Shown one piece after another: positions 1 to 8,010 of a stretch of 64,000 bases of DNA (the stretch's first letter is position 1; each line of letters starts with the position of its first letter). The notes beneath the pieces are model-generated. The model had not been told where the DNA came from. It was given only the letters and a program-made list of their open reading frames with translations, and made no database searches. The DNA comes from Oleiphilus messinensis (lineage in GTDB: Bacteria > Pseudomonadota > Gammaproteobacteria > Pseudomonadales > Oleiphilaceae). The stretch covers positions 248,001-312,000 of the forward strand of contig NZ_CP021425.1 of assembly GCF_002162375.1 (NCBI RefSeq), in the 5' to 3' direction. The translations under genes were made by a program, and so were the position numbers.

Positions 1-637
1 GGGCTGCGGCTTCGGCAGCGTCGCGAGTTCCATCGAGTGCCTTGATATGTCGGGCATTACGAACGATGTTGGTTTTTATGCCGCCAGGATGTACGGACGT
101 GACATGAATGTTGGCCCCGGCCAGCTCCTGGATCAGCGTTTGGTTCAGGGCTTTAACCGCATGTTTTGCGCAGTTGTAGGGGGAGTTCCCGGGAAACGGG
201 AAGAATCCGTTCACGCTGGAAATGTTGATAATATGACCTTCGGGGCGCTGGTGTAGATAGGGTAAAAAAGCTTTGGTGCCGTAGAGTACTCCGTAGAACA
301 CGATGTCGAATACCCAGTTAAAATCATCGTAGCTGATGTCCTCAATGGAGCATTGGGACGCAACACCTGCATTGTTGATAATTACATCAACACCGCCGTG
401 TTGTTTGACGACAGTGTCTGCCCAGTCATAAACCTGCTGTTTCTGAGCAACGTCCACAATATGGGTTGAGACGGTAGCGCCAGGCGGGAGTGCTTCTACC
501 GTTTCCTGGAGTCCGTCAGCATTGACATCTGCCAGTGCAAGGTGGCTTCCTTTTCGTGCCAGTTCGATGGCCAGCGCGCGACCGATTCCTGAGCCGGCAC
601 CGGTCAGTGCGACGACTTTGTTTGCAAGTGATTTCAT
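1..637 (-). CDS. SDR-family oxidoreductase, C-terminus cut by window edge
   Basis: Short-chain dehydrogenase/reductase, an NAD(P)-dependent oxidoreductase of unknown substrate. Reading leftwards from an ATG at 637, the protein starts MKSLANKVVALTGAGSGIG, which holds the TGxxxGIG cofactor loop. NNAG follows, then the catalytic Ser in ISSVNGF and the YxxxK pair in SPYNCAKHAVK, in the classical order and spacing. About 212 residues are visible; the family is usually 250-290, so only the C-terminal substrate-specificity part is missing. The order of motifs fits a 'classical' SDR. The upstream region (638-820) carries an inverted repeat that may be its operator. The family call is firm; the substrate cannot be read from the sequence. 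Confidence 0.9.
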   Translation of the reverse strand, partial: MKSLANKVVALTGAGSGIGRALAIELARKGSHLALADVNADGLQETVEALPPGATVSTHIVDVAQKQQVYDWADTVVKQHGGVDVIINNAGVASQCSIEDISYDDFNWVFDIVFYGVLYGTKAFLPYLHQRPEGHIINISSVNGFFPFPGNSPYNCAKHAVKALNQTLIQELAGANIHVTSVHPGGIKTNIVRNARHIKALDGTRDAAEAAA

Positions 638-720
638 GTGTATTCCCCGGGTACTTTCGTTGGTGAAAGGTATCGTTTTTGTTTTAAGGTCGTTTCGTGA
701 TACAACAGCAAAGCGGATGA

Positions 721-799
721 CCGCTAATGACAACTACCTTAGACTACTTCTCGATATCGTAGATAGCCTCAAGGGGGACAAAACACTTGTCATTAGTGG
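721..799. promoter_or_regulatory. Widely spaced inverted repeat upstream of the SDR gene
   Basis: Arms CCGCTAATGACAA (721-733) and TTGTCATTAGTGG (787-799) are reverse complements at 12 of 13 positions and are centred 66 bp apart, about 85-160 bp upstream of the SDR start. Spacing of roughly six helical turns is compatible with a dimeric or looping regulator. The regulator is not identifiable here. Confidence 0.35.
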
Positions 800-823
800 C
801 CACCTGTGGGGGCAAGATTAATG

Positions 824-2206
824 TCAATTGCACGACGGGGGGCTGTAAAGCCGGGCTGGAACGGTCAATATGAAAGTGCATCCACCTGACGGATCGTTTT
901 TCGCCTCAATCGTGCCGTCGAGCAGGGCGGCGTATTGCAGGCTGATGGCGAGGCCCAGGCCAATACCTTCGTAGCTGCGACGGGTACTCATATCCGCCTG
1001 GGTACAGGCCGTAAAAAGGTCATCGAAATGTTCCTCGTCGATTCCCGGACCTGTATCCACGACTTTGAAGTTTAACACTGCAGTTTGGTTATGTTCGTTT
1101 GAGACTTCCGCAAGCACCCTGATCGTGCCGTTATTGCAGAACTTCAGGGCATTATCGATCAGCGCCAATAGAATATTCCCGATTTTGGCCATATCCGAAA
1201 CGACAATACAGTCCTCCACAGCCGTGAACTCGAAACTGAGCTGGTTGTTGTGTTCTCGATAGTATTCCGGCACATTTCCTTCCAGCCAGTGCACTAATTC
1301 ATTGAGCGCAAAGGGTTTAGGTTCGCAGCTGTGATCCCCGGAGCTCAAATCGGTAAATTCCAGCAATCGATTGATCTTGTCCAGCAAGACCTGTGAAGCG
1401 TCCCCCATCCGCTGTGCGATATTCCGGGCCTTGTCGTCCAGGGTCTGCTTTTTAAGCAATTGGTTAAACCCGATAACGCCATTCAGAGGCGTGCGCAGTT
1501 CATGGCTGATGGTGGACAGGAATTGACTGCGGGCAGAATTAGCCTTGAGTAGATTCTCCTCCGCTTGCTTACGCTGCTGTATCTCGTGCTCCATGGTGGT
1601 GATGTAGTCACGTACTTGCTGTTCTGCCTGTTGGGTGGCTTCAGACAGTGCCGCAAAGGTGGAGTAGGCTGCGAGCACACAAATGAGTAAAATAAAGGTT
1701 GCCAAAACCGTCCGGTTTTGCTCCGGTGTGAGGTTTTCGGGGGCGATACCAAAGAAGAGTAATCCTCCGAGTGCCAACACCAGTAACACCGCATAAAGAC
1801 AGCTGTACAAGGCGGCACGGCGACCGAGCAGGATACCGGTAATAAGCGGCAGAACCGGGAGCGAGCTCACGGCATAGGAGAGCAGGCCTCCATTGGTTAT
1901 GGTTCCGCTGGTTGCGATAACATGCAGAAAAAACAGTGCCAGATGAGTCGGCCAGACTTTAGTGGCTTGCGATGTGCTGACCACATAAAGACTGAACAAA
2001 AGCATCAGGAGCACAGTGAGATTAATGACTTCCCGAATGATGATGTTCTGAAGAAACGCCAGAATGGTGATCGGCACCATTAAAACCGCTAAAGAAATGA
2101 GGGTGGTCTTGGTATAGCGTTTTCTTTTTGCGAGATAAATAGTCTCCAGAGACGACGCTTTGGTCACCGAATAGGCGTTATTATCTGTACTAGAGACTGT
2201 ATTCAT
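824..2206 (-). CDS. Orphan membrane sensor histidine kinase
   Basis: Inner-membrane two-component sensor kinase of 460 residues. Residues ~33-190 form about six hydrophobic helices with no recognisable periplasmic sensor domain. A short coiled coil (~190-225) leads into a HisKA domain with the phospho-acceptor in STISHELRTPLNG (His235). A HATPase_c domain follows with the N box (NALKFCNNG), the D box (DTGPGID) and a GIGLGLAIS glycine box. There is no receiver or HPt domain, and no response-regulator gene lies within reach, so the partner is encoded elsewhere. The seven-residue H-box context (FLSTISHELRTPLNG) is typical of hybrid-type kinases that signal to diguanylate cyclases or phosphorelays, but that is only suggestive. 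It is divergent from the DUF3750 gene. Confidence 0.88.
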   Translation of the reverse strand: MNTVSSTDNNAYSVTKASSLETIYLAKRKRYTKTTLISLAVLMVPITILAFLQNIIIREVINLTVLLMLLFSLYVVSTSQATKVWPTHLALFFLHVIATSGTITNGGLLSYAVSSLPVLPLITGILLGRRAALYSCLYAVLLVLALGGLLFFGIAPENLTPEQNRTVLATFILLICVLAAYSTFAALSEATQQAEQQVRDYITTMEHEIQQRKQAEENLLKANSARSQFLSTISHELRTPLNGVIGFNQLLKKQTLDDKARNIAQRMGDASQVLLDKINRLLEFTDLSSGDHSCEPKPFALNELVHWLEGNVPEYYREHNNQLSFEFTAVEDCIVVSDMAKIGNILLALIDNALKFCNNGTIRVLAEVSNEHNQTAVLNFKVVDTGPGIDEEHFDDLFTACTQADMSTRRSYEGIGLGLAISLQYAALLDGTIEAKNDPSGGCTFILTVPARLYSPPSCN

Positions 2207-2379
2207 ATTGATCAGTGTAGACGGTAATGCCCAATTTGATCAGCTTGTTTGCATGCCTCTCTTGTTGAATTTTTTCGTCTGTGGCATGGTTGAAAGTACT
2301 CAAAAGGTCGAGGTATATCGTTGCATACCGTGCGAAAAATGAGCGATACAGACAGTGCTAACAGACGGGTCAGCTTATT

Positions 2380-2934
2380 ATGTTTTTGAATGTTGAACGC
2401 AAGCGTAGGTGGAATAAGTCCTTTTTGGTTATGGTGGTCTTCATCCTTGCAGGATGCAGTTCGGGTAGTTGGCGGGATGCCAGCCGGGAATCTGCCGGGA
2501 TCGCGCCAAGTCCCGACTTGTACTCGGACGCAGTCATTCAGGTCTACGGCGCAGATGCCTGGGGATGGCGCGGTTTTTTTGCAGTCCATACCTGGATCTC
2601 GGTCAAACCAAAAGACGCCAGTCAGTATACGGTGTACGAAGTGATTGGCTGGCGCGCCAAAAGAGGCTTACCCGTATTGCGGATCGAGCAGGATATCCCT
2701 GACCGATACTGGTTTGGTAGCCGCCCGGAACTCATTCTGGACCGGCGCGGTGATAAGGCAGGTGAATTAATCGCGAAAATAGAATCGGCAGCCGCGGATT
2801 ACCCCTGGGTAAACGAGTATCGTGTATTCCCAGGGCCAAACAGCAACACCTTTCCGGCCTGGATTGCACAACAGGTTCCGGAACTGGAGCTTGAACTGCC
2901 TTTCAGCGCAATCGGCAGTGGCTGGGTTAATTAA
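2380..2934 (+). CDS. DUF3750 family lipoprotein
   Basis: Conserved envelope protein of unknown function, 184 residues. The N-terminus has a signal segment ending in a lipobox (FILAGCSS), so the mature protein should be lipidated at Cys. The body carries the family's hallmark blocks: AWGWRGFFAVHTWI, a YEVIGWR segment, PDRYWFG and GPNSNTFPAWIA. The length is normal for the family. The gene is complete, but its last 28 codons lie inside a 99-bp direct repeat whose second copy sits at 4895-4993 against pstB. The copy here encodes SGWVN at the end and the distal copy SGWAN. This shows that the original gene ended next to pstB and was separated from it by an insertion that restored its 3' end. Confidence 0.85.
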   Translation: MFLNVERKRRWNKSFLVMVVFILAGCSSGSWRDASRESAGIAPSPDLYSDAVIQVYGADAWGWRGFFAVHTWISVKPKDASQYTVYEVIGWRAKRGLPVLRIEQDIPDRYWFGSRPELILDRRGDKAGELIAKIESAAADYPWVNEYRVFPGPNSNTFPAWIAQQVPELELELPFSAIGSGWVN

Positions 2935-2939
2935 CCGAA
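2841..2939 (+). repeat. 99-bp direct repeat, proximal copy (3' end of DUF3750 gene)
   Basis: Positions 2841-2926 are identical to 4895-4980. After two mismatches (TT versus CG) the match resumes for AATTAACCGAA (2929-2939 versus 4983-4993). The repeat spans the last codons of the DUF3750 gene and includes the bases that in the distal copy are the stop and last codons of pstB. Confidence 0.95.
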
Positions 2940-2999
2940 ATTTACGTATACCATCCCGTGGTAATTTTGTGGAAAACGTGTGAGCAATGAATCTTTGCT

Positions 3000-3668
3000 C
3001 TACAAATATACTAATCGCACGTTAGCAACTTTTAGCGATTGTAATTCTTGCAGGATGTTTTCAACTGTTGATTCACTTACTCCCGTTTCAATTGTCACGA
3101 CGATTAAATTTTCTGTATTTGTAATGTTGCCGACTACACTTCGAAAATTAGTTTCTGCGATAAGTGCTTCTCTATTGCCTAGAACTAGTCTATGGTCATC
3201 AAGAATTCGAATTTCTAAGCTAACATCCTTTGCGGGTGTTACCGGAAGATACGCTTCGTTCGTGAATGTAATTGAATAAAACATCTTATAGTATTCACAA
3301 TTCCATTCTGATTGAATTAATGCAGTGATCTTTTCTTTTGCGGCGGGATAAAGTTCCTTGAAAAATTGAATATTGGAAAGTTCAGCGACTACTGACTTCA
3401 TTTCATGAGTTTTAAGGCTACTTTCGATTCGTTTGCTTAATTCCTGATCAAGATGCTCGATGGAATTATTTTCTGAATAAGATTTCCAATTGGTGGGGTT
3501 GTGGATCTCGCAGAAAGTATGGGCGTCTGCCCTGATGACCTCCAGATGATCGTTGTCACAGCCTACTATGCTGAGCGCAAAACATAGTATCAGAATTTTT
3601 TGAATAATGAACTTTGCCCACATCTTGCACGTAATACAATGTGTTACATAGGGAAAGATTATATTCAT
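3000..3668 (-). CDS. Predicted lipoprotein with ExbD/TolR-like C-terminal domain
   Basis: Unrecognised as a named family. 222 residues from an ATG that overlaps the upstream stop as ATGA, which argues for translational coupling. An internal start at MWAKFIIQK would give a more canonical signal peptide. A hydrophobic segment ends in IVGCDND, a lipobox, so it is probably a lipoprotein. The C-terminal ~75 residues (VSLEIRILDDHRLVLGN, then LIVVTIETGVSESTVENIL and VRLVYL) follow the beta-alpha-beta pattern of the periplasmic domain of ExbD/TolR proteins; this is my pattern reading, not a search result. It is co-transcribed with the membrane protein upstream inside the inserted cassette. An immunity or partner role is possible but unproven. 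Confidence 0.55.
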   Translation of the reverse strand: MNIIFPYVTHCITCKMWAKFIIQKILILCFALSIVGCDNDHLEVIRADAHTFCEIHNPTNWKSYSENNSIEHLDQELSKRIESSLKTHEMKSVVAELSNIQFFKELYPAAKEKITALIQSEWNCEYYKMFYSITFTNEAYLPVTPAKDVSLEIRILDDHRLVLGNREALIAETNFRSVVGNITNTENLIVVTIETGVSESTVENILQELQSLKVANVRLVYL

Positions 3669-4738
3669 TGAATAGCCTTATTAAACTCTGTGAAAGACTT
3701 GCTCATCTCTTGCATGGTTTCGGACACACAAAGTGGATTTGTAGTGATTTCTTGAATGATAAGGAGCATCTCCCTTTGAGTAACGTTAACCCCCGCTTCT
3801 TGAAGCAATTTAAGCAATTGCATAGTCGCAATTTCTGCTTCGCGAGGATCTTGCCAATTCGTATTAGATAGCTCGTTTGTAATAGGTCCGTATCGCTCCG
3901 AGACGAATTTTCCATAAGTTTCAGGGGATTTAGTAACTGATTTAATTGCCGCAGTTGAAAGCACCGTAAATACAGCTGTCCACGCAGTAAAAGCGTTGGG
4001 TGAGAGAGTTGCCTTTCCTGCTAAAACCCCAGCAAATTGTGCCTGAGTTTTTTCATCGGTAATAATGTTTTCAGGTAAGCGATTTCCCAGTTCTCCCCAC
4101 TTAATTTTTGACTCAGCGGTGATAAATTCTTGTAGTTTTTTCTGTAACGTTGGAGCGCATTTCTTGAGAGCCTCGTTTTGTGAAGAAATATCTTCACTCA
4201 GCTTAATTGCTGCTCTAGCCTTTTTCGACGCAAGAATTGCACTAACAGTAATGTCGGAGCCCGTAACCATAACTAACATAGGAATACTAATCGTTGAGAT
4301 CATGCCCAATAAAAAATACATTTCATATTTTACGATAGTTTCGATATGTCTCGTTGAGTTAGTAACCCTGGAAGCGAGATCTCTACCGCTGATATCCCAA
4401 AGGAAAGCTTGAATGGGTTGTAAATAAAAACGTAGGTGATTTGGAGATGTTTGGTTAAGCATCAAATATACGACGGATTCGCATCCTACTTCATAGATGA
4501 GTCGTTTCCCATCAAATGCTTTATATATGTTTCCACTCTGTAGCGGTATAGTAGCAACATCCATCCCGACAAAATTTTTGGCATTGAATTTTAGTTTGTG
4601 CCTACCATCTAAGGGCAAATAGTAGCCAAGGGTTTCTGTAATATCCCGAGGTGTCGAATTGATTGTGTTTCTTGATTCACAAGATCGAGTAATTTGATAT
4701 CCATTTTCTGTAAGACGAAGATCTACCTGACGAGGCAT
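3665..4738 (-). CDS. Membrane protein of unknown function in the inserted cassette
   Basis: No family recognised. I chose the ATG at 4738 (MPRQVDLRLTENG) because AAGGA lies six bases before it; the open frame extends upstream to 4819. The N-terminal ~150 residues look like a soluble beta-rich domain. Two hydrophobic stretches follow: one near EMYFLLGMISTISIPMLVM (a strong membrane segment) and a weaker one near NAFTAWTAVFTVLSTAA. Between them is a charged, helix-rich region. The arrangement of a soluble front and a helical hydrophobic back recalls pore-forming effectors, and the lipoprotein encoded in the overlapping next gene would fit a partner, but nothing in the sequence proves toxicity. 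Codon use is AT-rich compared with pstB. Confidence 0.55.
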   Translation of the reverse strand: MPRQVDLRLTENGYQITRSCESRNTINSTPRDITETLGYYLPLDGRHKLKFNAKNFVGMDVATIPLQSGNIYKAFDGKRLIYEVGCESVVYLMLNQTSPNHLRFYLQPIQAFLWDISGRDLASRVTNSTRHIETIVKYEMYFLLGMISTISIPMLVMVTGSDITVSAILASKKARAAIKLSEDISSQNEALKKCAPTLQKKLQEFITAESKIKWGELGNRLPENIITDEKTQAQFAGVLAGKATLSPNAFTAWTAVFTVLSTAAIKSVTKSPETYGKFVSERYGPITNELSNTNWQDPREAEIATMQLLKLLQEAGVNVTQREMLLIIQEITTNPLCVSETMQEMSKSFTEFNKAIQ

Positions 4739-4894
4739 GTTGGTTCCTTCAACTAATTCCACCTTATAAGTTGAGTGATTATAATCGTCTTGGTGGGGTT
4801 GATGGTGGTATAAATTCACATTTCTCAGATTGATAAGGATTAACTTAAAACCTGAATTGTCACAGCCACTTGTAAAACTGAGCTATTTATCTAC

Positions 4895-4993
4895 CAGCAA
4901 CACCTTTCCGGCCTGGATTGCACAACAGGTTCCGGAACTGGAGCTTGAACTGCCTTTCAGCGCAATCGGCAGTGGCTGGGCGAATTAACCGAA
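4895..4993 (+). repeat. 99-bp direct repeat, distal copy (ancestral junction with pstB)
   Basis: Second copy of the DUF3750 3' end, without the rest of the gene. It ends in the convergent TTAA where pstB also stops, so this is likely the original chromosomal junction left after the insertion. Confidence 0.95.
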
Positions 4994-5785
4994 GCGCCCG
5001 TAGATGTAGTCCTGTGTCAGTTGTTTTTCTGGTTGGGTAAACAACGTTTCGGTATCGTCGAATTCCACGAGTTCGCCCATGTGAAAGTAGGCTGTTTTAT
5101 CGGATATCCGGGATGCCTGTTGCATATTGTGGGTTACGATCACGATCGTGTAGTCTTCACGCAACTCTTGCATGAGTGTTTCAATCGTGGTGGTGGATAT
5201 CGGGTCCAGTGCCGAGGTCGGCTCATCCATCAAGATTACATTTGGCGAGATAGCAATTGCCCGGGCAATACACAAACGCTGCTGCTGACCACCAGACAGG
5301 CTGGTGCCCGGAGAGTGCAGTTTGTCTTTCACTTCATTCCATAACCCGGCTTTTTGGAGAGAGCGTTCCACCAAGTCATCACATTCCGCACCTTTTTTCA
5401 CTAATTTGTGTTTTAAAGGTGCATAGGTCAGGTTTTCATAGATCGATTTGGGGAATGGATTAGGCTGTTGGAATACCATGCCGATGCGCCGTCTGACCGC
5501 CACTTCATCGACATCTTTGTCATAGATATTCTTGCCGTCAATCACCACCTGACCTTTGATCTGAACCGAGTCAATCAAGTCATTCATGCGGTTGAGGCAA
5601 CGCAGGAACGTTGATTTACCGCAGCCCGAAGGGCCAATCAGTGCAGTAATCTGGTTTTCCTTGATTGCAATCTCAATATCTTTCAGAGCACGATGCTCTC
5701 CGTAATACAGGTTGAGTTTTTGGGTTTCGATTTTGGTTACGGCACCATTCTGGCCGTTGCTACCCGGGTTACCATTTAATTTCAT
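4985..5785 (-). CDS. pstB: Phosphate ABC transporter ATP-binding protein PstB
   Basis: ATPase of the high-affinity inorganic phosphate importer PstSCAB, on the cytoplasmic face. Walker [11 protein letters not shown]-loop region [15 protein letters not shown], signature [14 protein letters not shown], Walker [14 protein letters not shown] and the switch VTHNMQQA are all present. I place the start at 5785 (MKLNGNPG), 266 residues, because CAGGA lies just upstream; a longer frame reaches 5815. It overlaps the 3' end of pstA by 17 bp, so translation is probably coupled. No phoU follows: the next gene to the left is the convergent inserted cassette. Confidence 0.97.
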   Translation of the reverse strand: MKLNGNPGSNGQNGAVTKIETQKLNLYYGEHRALKDIEIAIKENQITALIGPSGCGKSTFLRCLNRMNDLIDSVQIKGQVVIDGKNIYDKDVDEVAVRRRIGMVFQQPNPFPKSIYENLTYAPLKHKLVKKGAECDDLVERSLQKAGLWNEVKDKLHSPGTSLSGGQQQRLCIARAIAISPNVILMDEPTSALDPISTTTIETLMQELREDYTIVIVTHNMQQASRISDKTAYFHMGELVEFDDTETLFTQPEKQLTQDYIYGRFG

Positions 5786-6932
5786 ACTTTTTCCTGAGGT
5801 AAATCGCAGAGGCATTCAAGCCAATCAATACGGTTAGAATTACAACAATGCCAGCAGCGGTTTTCTCGATATAAGCCCGTTCCGGCATGCCTGCCCAGGT
5901 ATAGATTTGCGCTGGTAAAACCGTTGCCGCCTCGGTGATGGAGCCTGGAGAATCTGGAATAAAAGCAATCATCCCGATTATGATCAGCGGAGCCGTTTCT
6001 CCCATGGCCTGAGCCAGGCCGATAATGGAGCCCGTTAAAATCCCCGGCATGGCGACCGGCAAGACGTGATCCTTAACGATGTTGAGCTTGGTGAGACCCA
6101 GTCCATAACCCGCCTGGCGAATCGAATCCGGCACGCTGCGCAGGGCGGCGCGAGAACTGACAATAATAATGGGGAGGGTCATCAGTGCCAGGGTCATACC
6201 GCCGACCAATGGTGAGCTTCTTGGTAAACCAAAAAGATTGATAAACACAGACAGACCCAGCAGACCAAACAAGATGGACGGAATCGCGGCGAGGTTATTG
6301 ATATTGACTTCGATAAAATGGGTGATCGGATTATCTTTCGCGAATTCCTCCAGATAGACCGCCGTCATTACGCCGAGCGGGAATGCCAGTACCATCGTCA
6401 CCAGCAGGGTCAGGATTGAGCCAACGATAGCAGACTGTATCCCGGCAAACTCGGGTAGCTTGGAATCACCGTTGTTGAAAAAGATATTGTTGAGTTGCAA
6501 TTCCACCGCATTTTCCGCCTGCAGTGTGGCGAGGGCATCGAGTTCTTTTTGTTTCAGGTTGTGGTGATGGCCTTTGAGGTACTGGTCCACCTGATCATCC
6601 GCGAGTACCCAGCGTAATTCGCTGGTACCCAGGAGCGCTGGATTGTCCTCCATTTGTTTTGGGATGGTTCTTAACCAGGCGCGACTGACCAGTGGGCGAT
6701 AGTCCTTTTCGACGGCAAACTGGGAGAATCGAGCGGCTTTTTTTGAATAGGTAATCTCGACTTGCACGTACGCCTGTTGTACCGCCGGAGCGGCGGTGCG
6801 GAGCATATCGAACAGGAAGAATAGCAGGAAGCCCATGGTCAGCAGTATGGAGCTTCGGGCCAACCACTTGAATATACGTGCCGAACGATGACGTTTTCGC
6901 AGGGTTGGATCGTAAAAAGGGTTTTCGTTCAT
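5769..6932 (-). CDS. pstA: Phosphate ABC transporter permease PstA
   Basis: Inner-membrane permease of the Pst phosphate importer, 387 residues. It has a cytoplasmic N-terminal tail rich in Arg/Lys, one membrane segment (~25-47), and then a periplasmic stretch of about 120 residues that many PstA proteins lack. The usual transporter core follows, with the EAA-type loop around [21 protein letters not shown]. Long N-terminal versions like this occur in many gammaproteobacteria. The start overlaps the pstC stop as ATGA (6929-6932), indicating one operon pstC-pstA-pstB. Confidence 0.95.
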   Translation of the reverse strand: MNENPFYDPTLRKRHRSARIFKWLARSSILLTMGFLLFFLFDMLRTAAPAVQQAYVQVEITYSKKAARFSQFAVEKDYRPLVSRAWLRTIPKQMEDNPALLGTSELRWVLADDQVDQYLKGHHHNLKQKELDALATLQAENAVELQLNNIFFNNGDSKLPEFAGIQSAIVGSILTLLVTMVLAFPLGVMTAVYLEEFAKDNPITHFIEVNINNLAAIPSILFGLLGLSVFINLFGLPRSSPLVGGMTLALMTLPIIIVSSRAALRSVPDSIRQAGYGLGLTKLNIVKDHVLPVAMPGILTGSIIGLAQAMGETAPLIIIGMIAFIPDSPGSITEAATVLPAQIYTWAGMPERAYIEKTAAGIVVILTVLIGLNASAIYLRKKYEIKW

Positions 6933-7858
6933 AGTGTATTCACCTTGTACTTGGCTTTGAAGCGGCGGATCTGGATTACTGAAACCACATTAAGCAGCAG
7001 GGTGATGGTGAACAATATCAGACCCAGCGCAAACGCCGATAAGGTTTGGGGTGAATCGAAAGCATGATCGCCGACGAGAGCGTCGACAATTCTGACCGTA
7101 ACGGTCGTCATGTCTTCCAGAGGGTTCCAGGACAGATTGGGTCGTAAACCCGCTGCCATCACTACAATCATGGTTTCTCCAATCGCTTTGGAAAAGCCCA
7201 GTAGTGAAGCGGAGATAATGCCCGGCATGGCTGCAGGTAGAATAATGCTGCGAATCGTTTCGCTTTGGGTCAGTCCCAGCGCATAAGAAGCATTTCGCTG
7301 ATTATTGGGAACCGCGCGTAATACATCATCACACAACGATGAGATAACGGGAATAATCATCACGCCCATGACTACACCACAGGCAAGTGCACTGTTAAAT
7401 GTTGCGTCAACGCCGAACCATGAGAAGAACTCCACCATGGCGGGAGCCACAGTTAATGCGGCAAAAAAACCATACACTACTGTAGGAATACCGGCCAGTA
7501 CTTCCAGCATGGGTTTCAGTAACTTGCGCAAATGAGCATTGGCATATTCGCTCATGTAGATCGCACTGCCCAGGCCGACCGGTATCGCAACCAGGAGTGC
7601 AATAACTGTGATCATAAACGTACCGGCGAAAATCGGTAATGCACCGAATTTACTGTCTCCGCCGTGGACATACCATTCTGTGCCTGTCAGGAAATACCAG
7701 AGGCTTTTCAGTTGGAAAAACTCAATGGCCTGAAACAGAATGGAAAACAAAATACCGATGGTGGTAATGATGGAAATGGCCGAGGCGATAATCAAAAGGC
7801 CAATAATCAGGCGTTCCCGGTGTCGTTGCCGGTATCGTGCAGGTTCTATATCAAACAA
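6929..7858 (-). CDS. pstC: Phosphate ABC transporter permease PstC
   Basis: Second permease of the Pst importer, 309 residues, with six predicted membrane helices. The EAA loop is visible in YALGLTQSETIRSIILPAAMPG, and TGTEWYVHGGDSKFGALPIFAGT is the typical N-terminal periplasmic region (shown by its first residues). It starts the pstCAB part of the system, while the binding protein PstS is encoded 5.5 kb upstream beyond the beta-helix gene and hipBA. A hairpin at 7939-7968 separates it from the upstream beta-helix gene, so pstC may have its own promoter between 7859 and 7938 or depend on read-through. Confidence 0.95.
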   Translation of the reverse strand: MFDIEPARYRQRHRERLIIGLLIIASAISIITTIGILFSILFQAIEFFQLKSLWYFLTGTEWYVHGGDSKFGALPIFAGTFMITVIALLVAIPVGLGSAIYMSEYANAHLRKLLKPMLEVLAGIPTVVYGFFAALTVAPAMVEFFSWFGVDATFNSALACGVVMGVMIIPVISSLCDDVLRAVPNNQRNASYALGLTQSETIRSIILPAAMPGIISASLLGFSKAIGETMIVVMAAGLRPNLSWNPLEDMTTVTVRIVDALVGDHAFDSPQTLSAFALGLILFTITLLLNVVSVIQIRRFKAKYKVNTL

Positions 7859-7938
7859 GGTAAAGCCTCGAAAGACACTTAAACGTCTTTAAACTGATTT
7901 GAAGAATACGGTAAAAATTAGCTGTTGCCGTAAACGCT

Positions 7939-7968
7939 GAAAACCCACCGGTTTAACGGTGGGTTTTC
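7939..7968 (-). terminator. Intrinsic terminator after the beta-helix gene
   Basis: Perfect 12-bp stem GAAAACCCACCG / CGGTGGGTTTTC with a six-base loop, located 42 bp downstream of the 8011 stop codon and ending in a short T run when read leftwards. It may attenuate expression into pstC. Confidence 0.7.
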
Positions 7969-8010
7969 GGGGAACTCAATGCCAGTGAATGAACACTGGC
8001 AAGGGATCGA

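Larger units (their letters stand above)
2940..4894. mobile_element. Two-gene insert bracketed by a 99-bp direct repeat
   Basis: About 1.95 kb of clearly more AT-rich DNA separates the two copies of the DUF3750/pstB 3' junction. It holds two overlapping leftward genes and no recombinase. Removing the insert plus one repeat copy would make the DUF3750 and pstB genes exactly convergent with overlapping stop codons (TTAA), which is the likely ancestral state. The insert therefore behaves like a cargo cassette that entered at a gene 3' end while rebuilding it, as genomic islands do, but by an unseen mechanism. Confidence 0.7.

Noticed and set aside
2212-2589. 125-residue leftward frame
   Set aside because: Covers the divergent promoter region and the front of the DUF3750 gene; no signal or domain.
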